Translations under genes and position numbers: made by a program | Notes under the pieces: model-generated | The model's input: the letters and a program-made list of their open reading frames with translations, nothing else | Told to the model about the DNA's origin: nothing | Database searches by the model: none | Shown here: positions 1-7,058 of the stretch, piece by piece | Layout: each line of letters begins with the position of its first letter | Position numbering within the stretch: the first letter of the stretch is position 1 | Assembly: GCA_900549295.1 (NCBI GenBank) | Contig: URNG01000116.1 | Location: 1-9,924 of the forward strand | Length of the DNA stretch: 9,924 nucleotides | Direction: 5' to 3' | From: an uncultured Rhodocyclaceae bacterium | GTDB taxonomy: Bacteria > Pseudomonadota > Gammaproteobacteria > Burkholderiales > Rhodocyclaceae

Positions 1-607
1 GGGCCGGAGCGCCCGCGGTTACAGCGGCGCTCGCGCCGCCTTCCACTTTGATCAGCACCGTTCCCTCGCTGACTTTGGAACCCAGTTGCACCAGCACTTC
101 CTTCACCGTGCCGGCGACGGTCGACGGCACGTCCATCGTGGCTTTGTCGGATTCCAGCGTGGCGATGGCGTCGTCGACCTTGATCGTGTCGCCGGCCTTG
201 ACGTACAGCTCGATCACCGGCACGTCGGAAAAGTCGCCGATGTCCGGCATCTTGACCTCGACCACGCCGCCCGCCGCGGGAGCAGAAGCAGGCGCTGCCG
301 CAGGGGCGGCAGTCGGTGCCGTCGCCGGGGCCGACGCAGGGGTTTCCACCTGCGCGGCGGCGCTCGCGCCGCCTTCCACTTTAATCAGCACCGCACCCTC
401 GCTGACCTTGGAGCCGAGTTGCACCAGCACTTCCTTCACCGTGCCGGCAACGGTCGATGGCACATCCATCGTGGCCTTGTCGGATTCCAGCGTGGCGATG
501 GCGTCGTCGACCTGGATGCTGTCGCCCACCTTGACGTACAGCTCGATCACCGGCACCTCGGAGAAATCGCCGATGTCCGGCACCTTGACTTCAATCAGTT
601 GGCTCAT
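1..607 (-). CDS. aceF: Dihydrolipoyllysine acetyltransferase (PDH E2), N-terminal part, cut by window edge
   Basis: E2 core of the pyruvate dehydrogenase complex: its swinging lipoyl groups carry the acetyl group from E1 to coenzyme A in the cytoplasm. Only the first 202 codons are present; the peripheral-subunit-binding and catalytic domains would lie beyond base 1. Two lipoyl domains are visible, about residues 2-79 and 115-190, each with the lipoylation motif ESDKATMDVP (acceptor lysines K44 and K155). They are joined by an Ala/Pro-rich linker at about 80-114, as is usual for E2. The start ATG (605-607) is set by a strong Shine-Dalgarno AGGGAGG at 614-620, six bases upstream and touching the aceE stop codon, so translation is probably coupled to aceE. 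The two domains are nearly identical, also in DNA. Tandem lipoyl domains favour pyruvate over 2-oxoglutarate dehydrogenase, and the aceE neighbour settles it. Confidence 0.95.
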   Translation of the reverse strand, partial: MSQLIEVKVPDIGDFSEVPVIELYVKVGDSIQVDDAIATLESDKATMDVPSTVAGTVKEVLVQLGSKVSEGAVLIKVEGGASAAAQVETPASAPATAPTAAPAAAPASAPAAGGVVEVKMPDIGDFSDVPVIELYVKAGDTIKVDDAIATLESDKATMDVPSTVAGTVKEVLVQLGSKVSEGTVLIKVEGGASAAVTAGAPA

Positions 608-619
608 GGCACGCCTCCC

Positions 620-3295
620 TTAGACCGACAGCGGATTCGGCTTGGCCGGATCCAGGTTGTACTTGAGCAGCGCGGCGGCGACCTTTTCGCGGTCGATCCT
701 GCCGTCGTCGGCCAGCGCTTTCAGCGCCGCCAGCGTCACCCAGTGGCGATCCACCTCGAAATGGTGGCGCAGCGCCTCGCGGGTGTCGGAGCGGCCGAAG
801 CCGTCGGTGCCGAGCGTGACGTAGCGACCCTGGACGAAGGGGCGGATCTGCTCGGCGAACAGCTTGACGTAGTCGGTCGCGGCGATCACCGGGCCGTTCG
901 TGCCTGCGAGCTTCTGCTCGACGTGCGCCAGGCGCGGTTCCTCCAGCGGATGCAGCAGGTTCCAGCGGGCGGCGTCCTGGCCGTCGCGGGCCAGTTCGTT
1001 GAAGCTCGGACAGCCCCAGATGTCGGCCTCGACGCCCCAATCCTGCCGGAGCAGTTCGGCGGCGGCGATGACCTCGCGGAAGATGGTGCCGGAGCCGAGC
1101 AACTGCACGCGCAAGTCGCCCGCGCCGCCTTCTTTGAAGCGGTACATCCCCTTGAGGATATCGGCTTCGGCGTTGGCCGGCATGTCCGGGTGCTCGTAGT
1201 TTTCGTTCATCACCGTCAGGTAGTAGAACACGTCCTCCTGTTCGGCGAACATGCGGCGCATGCCGTCCTGGACGATGACGGCGACTTCGTACTGGAAGGT
1301 CGGGTCGTAGGAAATGCAGTTGGGCACCAGATTGGAGAGGATCAGGCTGTGCCCGTCCTCGTGCTGCAAGCCTTCGCCGTTCAGGGTCGTGCGCCCGGCC
1401 GTGCCGCCGATCAGGAAGCCGCGGCAACGCTGGTCGCCGGCCGCCCACACCAGATCCATGGTGCGTTGCAGGCCGAACATGGAGTAGCAGATGTAGAAGG
1501 GGATCATCTGCACGTTGTGCACCGAGTAGGCGGTGGCGGCGGCGATCCAGTCGCTCATTGCGCCGGCCTCGTTGATGCCTTCCTGGAGCACCTGACCGTC
1601 CTTGGTTTCCTTGTAGAACATGAGCTGGTCATGGTCTTCCGGCACGTAGTTCTGGCCTTGCTGGTTCCAGATGCCGACGGCGCGGAACATGCCTTCCATG
1701 CCGAAGGTGCGCGATTCGTCCGGCACGATGGGGACGACGCGGCGACCGATCTGCTTGTCCTTCAGCAGCATGTTCATGATGCGCACGATGGCCATCGTGG
1801 TGGACAGCTCGCGCCCTTCGCCGGAGGCCTTCAGGAGCGCCGCGAAGGTTTCCAGCGCTGGCACCGGCAGCGGTTCGGCGCGGCGGCGGCGTTGCGGCAG
1901 ATAACCGCCGAGCGCGGCGCGATGTTCCTGCATGTATTTGTGTTCCGGCGAATCCTCGGCGAATTTCAGGTAGGGAATTTCGTCGATCTGCTCGTCGGTG
2001 ATCGGCAGCAGGAAGCGGTCGCGGAAGAACTTGATCTGCTCGCGGTCCATCTTCTTCTGCTGGTGCGAGATGTTCATCGCTTCGCCCGCGCCGCCCATGC
2101 CGTAGCCCTTGATGGTCTTGGCGAGGATGAGGGTGGGCGCGCCCTGATGTTCGATGGCGGACTTGTAGGCGGAGAAAATCTTAAAGATGTCGTGGCCGCC
2201 CCGGTTCAGACGCCAGATCTGGGAATCCGTCCAGTCGGCGACCAGTGCCTTCAATTCCGGCGTGTTGAAGAAATGCTCGCGCACGTAAGCGCCGTCCTTG
2301 GCCTTGAAGGTCTGGTACTCGCCGTCGACGCATTCCATCATGCGTTTTTTCAGGATGCCTTTCTTGTCGCGGGCGAAGAGGGCGTCCCAGTGGGTGCCCC
2401 AGATCAGCTTGATGACGTTCCAGCCTGCGCCACGGAATTCCGATTCAAGTTCCTGGATGATCTTGCCGTTGCCGCGCACCGGGCCGTCCAGGCGTTGCAG
2501 GTTGCAGTTGATGACGAAGATCAGGTTGTCGAGCTTTTCGCGTCCGGCCATGCCGATGGCGCCGAGCGATTCGACCTCGTCGGTTTCGCCGTCGCCGAGG
2601 AAGGCCCAGACCTTGCGCTGGCTGGCCTTTTCGGCGTCGATCAGGTTGCGCGAGGCGAGGTACTTCATGAAGCGGGCCTGGTAAATGGCCTGAATCGGCC
2701 CCAGGCCCATCGACACGGTGGGGAACTGCCAGAAATCCGGCATCAGCCAGGGGTGCGGATAGGAAGAAATGCCGTTGCCGCCGGTTTCCTGGCGGAAGCT
2801 GTCCATCTGCGCCTCGCTCAGCCGGCCAAGGAGGAAGGCGCGGGCGTAGATGCCGGGCACCGAATGGCCCTGGAAGAAGATCAGGTCGCCATCGTGTTTT
2901 TCGGAAGGCGCATGCCAGAAGTGGGTGAGGCCGACGTCGTAGAGCACGGCGGCGGAAGCGAAGGAGGCGATGTGGCCGCCGACGTTGGTGTGCTTGTTGG
3001 CGCGCACCACCATCGCCATGGCGTTCCAGCGCACGTAGTTGTGGATGTTGATTTCGAGATCGGGATTGCCCGGATATTTCGGCTGCTGCTCGACCGGAAT
3101 CGTGTTGATGTATTCGGTGTTGGCGGAATAGGGCAGGTCGATGCCTTCCTCGCGCGCCTGGGCGATCAGCTTCTCGATCAGGAAGTGCGCCCGCGTGGCG
3201 CCTTCGTTGGCAAGCACGCCGCCCAGGGCGTCCATCCATTCTTGGGTTTCCTGCGGATCGTTGTCGGCAGGCGGGTTATGCGGCTGGTCGGCCAT
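620..3295 (-). CDS. aceE: Pyruvate dehydrogenase E1 component, homodimeric type
   Basis: Thiamine-diphosphate enzyme that decarboxylates pyruvate and reductively acetylates the lipoyl groups of AceF, feeding acetyl-CoA to the TCA cycle. The 891 residues match the homodimeric gamma/betaproteobacterial E1p (E. coli 887). The ThDP/Mg motif is complete: GDGETDE at 234-240 followed by NCNLQRLDGPVRGN at 263-276. Other residues matching known E1p active-site positions are H108 (VGGHIASF), H144 (FQGHSVPG), H411 (NISHQ) and E576 (GINEAG). The start at 3293-3295 has AGGAGA (3302-3307) seven bases upstream. It is the first gene of an aceE-aceF operon with a 12-base gap. A sigma70-type promoter lies at 3441-3469, giving a leader of about 138 bases with a palindrome at its start. 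No truncation or missing key residue was seen. Confidence 0.98.
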   Translation of the reverse strand: MADQPHNPPADNDPQETQEWMDALGGVLANEGATRAHFLIEKLIAQAREEGIDLPYSANTEYINTIPVEQQPKYPGNPDLEINIHNYVRWNAMAMVVRANKHTNVGGHIASFASAAVLYDVGLTHFWHAPSEKHDGDLIFFQGHSVPGIYARAFLLGRLSEAQMDSFRQETGGNGISSYPHPWLMPDFWQFPTVSMGLGPIQAIYQARFMKYLASRNLIDAEKASQRKVWAFLGDGETDEVESLGAIGMAGREKLDNLIFVINCNLQRLDGPVRGNGKIIQELESEFRGAGWNVIKLIWGTHWDALFARDKKGILKKRMMECVDGEYQTFKAKDGAYVREHFFNTPELKALVADWTDSQIWRLNRGGHDIFKIFSAYKSAIEHQGAPTLILAKTIKGYGMGGAGEAMNISHQQKKMDREQIKFFRDRFLLPITDEQIDEIPYLKFAEDSPEHKYMQEHRAALGGYLPQRRRRAEPLPVPALETFAALLKASGEGRELSTTMAIVRIMNMLLKDKQIGRRVVPIVPDESRTFGMEGMFRAVGIWNQQGQNYVPEDHDQLMFYKETKDGQVLQEGINEAGAMSDWIAAATAYSVHNVQMIPFYICYSMFGLQRTMDLVWAAGDQRCRGFLIGGTAGRTTLNGEGLQHEDGHSLILSNLVPNCISYDPTFQYEVAVIVQDGMRRMFAEQEDVFYYLTVMNENYEHPDMPANAEADILKGMYRFKEGGAGDLRVQLLGSGTIFREVIAAAELLRQDWGVEADIWGCPSFNELARDGQDAARWNLLHPLEEPRLAHVEQKLAGTNGPVIAATDYVKLFAEQIRPFVQGRYVTLGTDGFGRSDTREALRHHFEVDRHWVTLAALKALADDGRIDREKVAAALLKYNLDPAKPNPLSV

Positions 3296-3413
3296 GATTC
3301 GTCTCCTACATTGGTTTTGATTCTGTCGTGCCGGGTAGGCCAGACAACTTTAACGCTTTATCCGACACTTTAGGCGTTACGGTAAAGCACAGTTTTGCTC
3401 TTGTCGTTTCACG

Positions 3414-3434
3414 ATACGAAATGTTGATTCGTAT
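3414..3434. promoter_or_regulatory. Palindromic operator-like site at the aceE transcription start
   Basis: ATACGAA-N7-TTCGTAT is a perfect inverted repeat with 7-base arms, placed at about +1 to +21 of the predicted aceE transcript. That is a classic repressor position. It does not look like the E. coli PdhR site (AATTGGT-N3-ACCAATT type) or an FNR box. Related TCGTAT/CGTATCGT sequences recur upstream at 3496-3503 and 3516-3522. The binding protein is unknown, and the same sequence could also form an RNA hairpin at the 5' end of the message. Confidence 0.5.
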
Positions 3435-3440
3435 AATGAA

Positions 3441-3469
3441 ACTATAGCGGGGAAATCCGCAGGTGTCGA
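3441..3469 (-). promoter_or_regulatory. Predicted sigma70 promoter of the aceE-aceF operon
   Basis: Reading the minus strand, TCGACA (3469-3464, five of six to TTGACA) and TATAGT (3446-3441, five of six to TATAAT) are separated by exactly 17 bases. The predicted transcription start is about 3434, leaving a leader of about 138 bases before the aceE ATG. This is the best promoter-like match I found in the window. The start site is inferred from spacing only. Confidence 0.65.
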
Positions 3470-3503
3470 GTGCCTGCGCGGCTGCCGTTTCCGTGCGTAT
3501 CGT

Positions 3504-3516
3504 TTGCTTAAAGCAA
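3504..3516. promoter_or_regulatory. Small palindrome upstream of the aceE promoter
   Basis: TTGCTT-A-AAGCAA is a perfect 6-base-arm inverted repeat about 35 bases upstream of the aceE -35 box. It is flanked on both sides by CGTAT/TCGTAT sequences resembling the arms of the palindrome at 3414-3434. It could be an activator or repressor site, but no known consensus was recognised. Confidence 0.3.
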
Positions 3517-3538
3517 TCGTATGAATATGAAAAATCTT

Positions 3539-3626
3539 CACCGCCGAGGCGCAAAGGCGCGAAGCTTTCGCCAAGAAAATCCATGCCTTGCTCCTTTTTC
3601 GGCTTTGCCTTGGCGTCTCGACGGTG
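3539..3626. repeat. REP-like imperfect stem-loop element
   Basis: The arms 3539-3558 (CACCGCCGAGGCGCAAAGGC) and 3607-3626 pair as an inverted repeat with 17 of 20 positions matching, enclosing 48 bases. The sequence style (CACCGCCGAGGCGCAAAGG, then a CGCCAAG repeat inside) resembles extragenic palindromic elements seen in many environmental proteobacteria, which often get mis-annotated as small proteins. It lies between the divergent aceE and pyrC control regions. A T6 run follows the right arm (3627-3632), but no plus-strand gene ends here, so I do not call it a terminator. No second copy was seen in this window. Confidence 0.55.
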
Positions 3627-3719
3627 GGTTTTTTCGACGCGTGGAAAGCGCTGGCATACGAGTGATTGCTCTGGTCGTTTGCCCGGCTTGCAGCGTGCCG
3701 GCCCCGACTTCATCTAAAA

Positions 3720-3744
3720 TCCGGCCATGTTTTCGGAGAACTCC
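3720..3744 (+). promoter_or_regulatory. pyrC leader: Shine-Dalgarno within a possible short hairpin
   Basis: GGAG at 3735-3738 sits six bases before the ATG at 3745 and fixes that codon as the pyrC start. The leader bases TCCGG (3720-3724) can pair with TCGGA (3733-3737, one G-U pair), which would bury most of the ribosome binding site. A TAAAAT at 3715-3720 could be the -10 box, but no convincing -35 is present. If that box is used, transcription would start near 3727, downstream of the pairing arm. Confidence 0.35.
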
Positions 3745-4776
3745 ATGCAACTCACGCTCACCCGCCCGGACGACTGGCATCTGCACCTGCGCGACGACGC
3801 GGCCCTGGCCGCCGTGCTGCCGCATACCGCGCGGCAGTTCGCCCGGGCCATCGTCATGCCCAATCTGAAACCGCCAGTGACCACCGTGGTTCAGGCGCAG
3901 GCTTACCGCGAGCGGATTCTCGCGGCGCTGCCGGCCGGCCTCGATTTCACGCCGCTGATGACGCTCTATCTCACCGACAACACGCCCGCCGAGGAAATCG
4001 CCAGGGCGGCGGCCAGCGGTTTCGTGCATGCGGTGAAGCTCTATCCGGCGGGGGCGACGACCAATTCCGACGCCGGCCTGACCGCCATCGAAAAAGCCTG
4101 GCCGGCGCTCGCCGAAATGGAGCGCCGCGGCCTGCCGCTGCTGGTGCATGGCGAAGTGACCGATCCGGCGATCGATCTGTTCGACCGGGAAAAGGCCTTC
4201 ATCGACACCGTATTGCTGCCGCTGACGCAACGTTTCCCGAAGCTGAAAGTGGTGATGGAGCACATCACGACGCGCGACGCCGCCGAATTCGTCACGGCCG
4301 CGCCCGCCAGCGTGGCGGCCACCATCACCGCGCATCACCTGCTCTACAACCGCAACGCCATCTTCCAGGGCGGCGTGCGCCCGCACTGGTACTGCCTGCC
4401 GGTCCTGAAGCGCGAAACGCACCGGCAGGCGCTGATCGCGGCGGCAATTTCCGGCAACCCGAAATTCTTCCTCGGCACCGATTCCGCGCCGCACGCCCGC
4501 AGCGCCAAGGAGTCCTCTTGCGGCTGCGCCGGCTGCTATACCGCCTACGCGGCGCTCGAACTGTATGCCGAAGCCTTCGAGCAGGCCGGCGCGCTCGACA
4601 AGCTGGAAGGCTTCGCCAGTTTTCACGGGGCCGACTGGTACGGCCTGCCGCGCAATACGGCGCAGATCACGCTCAGGAAAACCGACTGGGCGGTGCCGGC
4701 AAGTTATCCTTATCTGACCGGGGACGACATCGTGCCGCTGCGCGCCGGTGAAACCCTGTCCTGGAAGCTGGACTGA
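3745..4776 (+). CDS. pyrC: Dihydroorotase, class II (PyrC type)
   Basis: Zinc amidohydrolase that interconverts N-carbamoyl-L-aspartate and dihydroorotate, the third step of de novo pyrimidine synthesis, in the cytoplasm. The 343 residues compare with 348 in E. coli PyrC. The metal site is complete at the expected spacing: H12 and H14 (DWHLHLRD), the lysine to be carbamylated K98 (HAVKLYPAG), H135 (LVHGE), H173 (MEHITT) and D246 (GTDSAPH). The loop SCGCAGCYTAYAALELYAE is typical of the class II family. An in-frame ATG at 3727 would add six residues, but 3745 is chosen because GGAG lies six bases before it and the protein then begins MQLTLTRPDDWHLHLRD, close to the family's usual N-terminus. 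It is divergent from aceE; a lipoprotein gene follows 23 bases downstream and is probably co-transcribed. Confidence 0.97.
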   Translation: MQLTLTRPDDWHLHLRDDAALAAVLPHTARQFARAIVMPNLKPPVTTVVQAQAYRERILAALPAGLDFTPLMTLYLTDNTPAEEIARAAASGFVHAVKLYPAGATTNSDAGLTAIEKAWPALAEMERRGLPLLVHGEVTDPAIDLFDREKAFIDTVLLPLTQRFPKLKVVMEHITTRDAAEFVTAAPASVAATITAHHLLYNRNAIFQGGVRPHWYCLPVLKRETHRQALIAAAISGNPKFFLGTDSAPHARSAKESSCGCAGCYTAYAALELYAEAFEQAGALDKLEGFASFHGADWYGLPRNTAQITLRKTDWAVPASYPYLTGDDIVPLRAGETLSWKLD

Positions 4777-4799
4777 AAGCACGCCGAGGAGACACCACC

Positions 4800-5240
4800 A
4801 TGAACGCCACGCGCCCCCGCCGTTTATCCGCCGCCCTGCCCGCCTTGCTCGCCCTGCCATTGCTGACCGCCTGCGTCGACGATCAGGCGGCGTGGTCGAT
4901 CGACGGCAGCCGCGAACACACCTTGTCGGTGGTGCGCGAGCAGCCCGTTCCCTGGGACAAGAAGGTCAATTACTACGTGGTGGTGTCGCGCATGCCCGTC
5001 TGCACCCGGCGGCATTCGCTCGGCGCGGGAACGGAAAACACCCAGGTCGAGGTGTACCGCGTGCCGTCCGGCGCTTACATCGTCAAGATGGGCAAGAAGA
5101 TGTACGCCACCGAATCGCAAACCTGCGAATCCTGGGGCCGCATCGACGGCGAACCGGAAGGCGGCATGGGCGAGTTCGAGGGCATTTTCCGGATGCAGAA
5201 CGGCAAGTTCGTGTTCGTGGCCGGGGCGACGTCGGAGTAA
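4800..5240 (+). CDS. Small putative lipoprotein of unknown function
   Basis: The 146-residue product has a basic N-terminus (RPRR), a hydrophobic stretch and a lipobox LLTAC with the lipidated cysteine at residue 25, so it is probably anchored in the outer membrane facing the periplasm. The mature part is about 120 residues with two further cysteines (C68, C109) that could form a disulfide, and beta-rich-looking segments such as KVNYYVVVSR and KFVFVAG. I do not recognise the family. GAGGAG (4786-4791) lies eight bases before the ATG. It follows pyrC by 23 bases on the same strand, suggesting read-through, but no link to pyrimidine metabolism is evident. Confidence 0.85.
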   Translation: MNATRPRRLSAALPALLALPLLTACVDDQAAWSIDGSREHTLSVVREQPVPWDKKVNYYVVVSRMPVCTRRHSLGAGTENTQVEVYRVPSGAYIVKMGKKMYATESQTCESWGRIDGEPEGGMGEFEGIFRMQNGKFVFVAGATSE

Positions 5241-5341
5241 AGCGCCAGCCTGTGTCGTGCGGTCAGCGGCTGCCTGTGCCGGCCTGTGTCGGCTGGTGTC
5301 GTTGTAGGCCAGGGGCCATGATCCAGGCAGGTGCGGCAGCA

Positions 5342-5364
5342 GGTCCGGGGCATGGACCCGGACC
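5342..5364. terminator. GC-rich hairpin between convergent genes, possible terminator
   Basis: GGTCCGGG (5342-5349) and CCCGGACC (5357-5364) form a perfect 8-bp stem with a seven-base loop. It lies in the 138-base gap between the ends of the pyrC-lipoprotein unit and leuA, where a shared terminator would be expected. Neither strand has a T-run after the stem, so it may be a weak or Rho-assisted terminator. The rest of the gap holds short degenerate repeats and no gene that I can see. Confidence 0.4.
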
Positions 5365-5378
5365 CACCCTCTCCTGGC

Positions 5379-7058
5379 TTACTCCGCCGCGCTCAGGCGG
5401 TTGATCCCGCTGACCAAGGCTTTGATCGACGCCGTGACGATATTGCTGTCGATGCCGGCGCCGTAGCACTCGCCCTGGCCGGAGGCGGCCATTTCGATGA
5501 AGGCGACGGCGCTGGCGTTGCCGTCGTCGCCGGCGGGAATCATGGAACGTTCTTCATAGCTGCGCACCTGGGCTTGCAGGCCGGCGCTGGCGAGGGCGTG
5601 CATGGCGGCGTTGATGGGGCCGTTGCCGACGCCGTTCAAGGTGTGGGCTTTGCCGTCGATGTCCACGCTGAGGCGGATCGCCTGCTGGCCGTTTTCCTCG
5701 AACAGGTGATGCTCGCGGTAACGCACGGGCGTGCTGGCGTTGAGATAGGTGTCAGCGAACAGTTGCCAGATCGCTTCCGCCCCGATTTCACCGCCGTGGC
5801 TGTCGGCGTGGCGCTGCACGACGCCGGAGAATTCCACCTGCAAGCGGCGCGGCATGACGATGCCGTGGTCGTTTTCCATGATGTAGGAAATGCCGCCCTT
5901 GCCGGACTGGCTATTCACCCGGATGATGGAATCGTAGCTGCGGCCCACGTCCGCCGGGTCGATCGGCAAGTAGGGCACTGCCCAGTTCTCATCCGCCTTT
6001 TGAGCGGCAAACCCCTTTTTGATGGCGTCCTGGTGGGAGCCGGAAAAAGCCGTGAATACGAGATCCCCCGCGTAAGGATGGCGCGGATGGATGGGGAGCT
6101 GGGTGCAGTGTTCATAAACGCGGGCGACGCTGTTGATGTCCGAGAAATCGAGCTGCGGATCAATGCCCTGGGTGTGGAGGTTCAAGGCCAGGGTGACGAG
6201 ATCGACGTTGCCGGTGCGCTCGCCGTTGCCGAAGAGGCAGCCTTCGACGCGGTCGGCCCCGGCCATCAAGCCGAGTTCGGCGGCGGCGATGGCGGTGCCA
6301 CGGTCGTTGTGCGGATGCACACTGATGAGCACGCTGTCGCGGCGTTCGAGCTTGCGGTGCATCCATTCGATCTGGTCGGCGTACACATTGGGCGTGGCGA
6401 CTTCCACCGTGGCCGGGAGGTTGAGGATCACCTTGCGCTCGGGCGTCGCGCCCCAGGCGGCGGTAACGGCGTCGCAGACTTCCTTGGCGAAGTCGAGTTC
6501 GGTGGCGGTGAACAACTCCGGGCTGTATTCGAGCACGATCTCGGTTTCCGGCATTTCTGCGGCCAACTGGCGGATGAGATGCACCGCATCGACCGCCATC
6601 TTGACCACTTCAGCCTTGCTCATGCCGAACACGAAATCGCGGAAGGCCGGGCAGGTGGCGTTGTAGATGTGGACGATGGCCCGGCGCGCGCCCTTGAGCG
6701 ACTCGAAGGTGCGGCGGATCAAATGCTCGCGCGCCTGGGTGAGCACTTCGATGGTCACGTCGTCCGGAATGTGGCCGCCTTCGATCAAGCCGCGCACGAA
6801 ATTGAATTCAGTCTCCGAAGCCGAGGGGAAGGCGATTTCGATTTCCTTGAAGCCGATGCGGCACAAGGTGGCGAACATCTCCATCTTCTTCTGCATGTTC
6901 ATCGGCTCGAACAAGGCCTGGTTGCCGTCGCGCAAGTCGGTGGTCATCCAGATCGGCGCTTTGGTGATGGTTCTGCCCGGCCACTGGCGGTCAGTTAATT
7001 GAACCTGCGGAAAGGCGCTGTATTTTTTGCTCGATTTGTTGTGCTGTGCCTGCGGCAT
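5379..7058 (-). CDS. leuA: 2-isopropylmalate synthase (long, yeast-like LeuA type)
   Basis: Condenses acetyl-CoA with 2-oxoisovalerate to 2-isopropylmalate, the first committed step of leucine synthesis. The 559 residues fit the longer LeuA subgroup related to the yeast enzyme. The HMGL-like TIM barrel is visible: TTDLRDGNQAL at 39-49 (metal ligand D44, catalytic R43), HPHND at 248-252 (metal histidines) and GNGERTGN at 277-284, the family signature. The C-terminal part, from roughly 420, corresponds to the leucine-sensing regulatory domain (TLNGVGNGPINAAMHAL and the downstream GIDSNIVTASIKAL), so feedback inhibition by leucine is likely. The start is supported by TGGAG at 7066-7070, seven bases upstream. 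No other leu genes are in view. An Lrp/AsnC-family gene is transcribed divergently 120 bases away. Confidence 0.95.
   Translation of the reverse strand: MPQAQHNKSSKKYSAFPQVQLTDRQWPGRTITKAPIWMTTDLRDGNQALFEPMNMQKKMEMFATLCRIGFKEIEIAFPSASETEFNFVRGLIEGGHIPDDVTIEVLTQAREHLIRRTFESLKGARRAIVHIYNATCPAFRDFVFGMSKAEVVKMAVDAVHLIRQLAAEMPETEIVLEYSPELFTATELDFAKEVCDAVTAAWGATPERKVILNLPATVEVATPNVYADQIEWMHRKLERRDSVLISVHPHNDRGTAIAAAELGLMAGADRVEGCLFGNGERTGNVDLVTLALNLHTQGIDPQLDFSDINSVARVYEHCTQLPIHPRHPYAGDLVFTAFSGSHQDAIKKGFAAQKADENWAVPYLPIDPADVGRSYDSIIRVNSQSGKGGISYIMENDHGIVMPRRLQVEFSGVVQRHADSHGGEIGAEAIWQLFADTYLNASTPVRYREHHLFEENGQQAIRLSVDIDGKAHTLNGVGNGPINAAMHALASAGLQAQVRSYEERSMIPAGDDGNASAVAFIEMAASGQGECYGAGIDSNIVTASIKALVSGINRLSAAE

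Noticed and set aside
86..3373. 1095-codon open frame on the plus strand
   Set aside because: It lies antisense to aceF and aceE, whose motifs are unmistakable. The product is His/Gly/Asp/Val-rich and looks like a GC-codon shadow; no domain is recognisable.
3432..3437. Perfect TATAAT on the plus strand as a pyrC promoter
   Set aside because: No acceptable -35 lies 16-18 bases upstream, and it is nearly 300 bases from pyrC with the REP-like stem-loop between. It overlaps the minus-strand aceE start-site palindrome.
3306..3713. 135-codon minus-strand frame upstream of aceE
   Set aside because: It covers the REP-like element and the aceE promoter. Its residues (FAPLRLGGEDF type) are the usual mistranslation of such repeats.
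3727..3744. Upstream ATG as the pyrC start
   Set aside because: It has no ribosome binding site and may coincide with the transcription start, while the ATG at 3745 has GGAG six bases upstream and gives the family's normal N-terminus.
5331..6998. 555-codon plus-strand open frame
   Set aside because: Antisense shadow of leuA, with the same biased composition and no recognisable motif.
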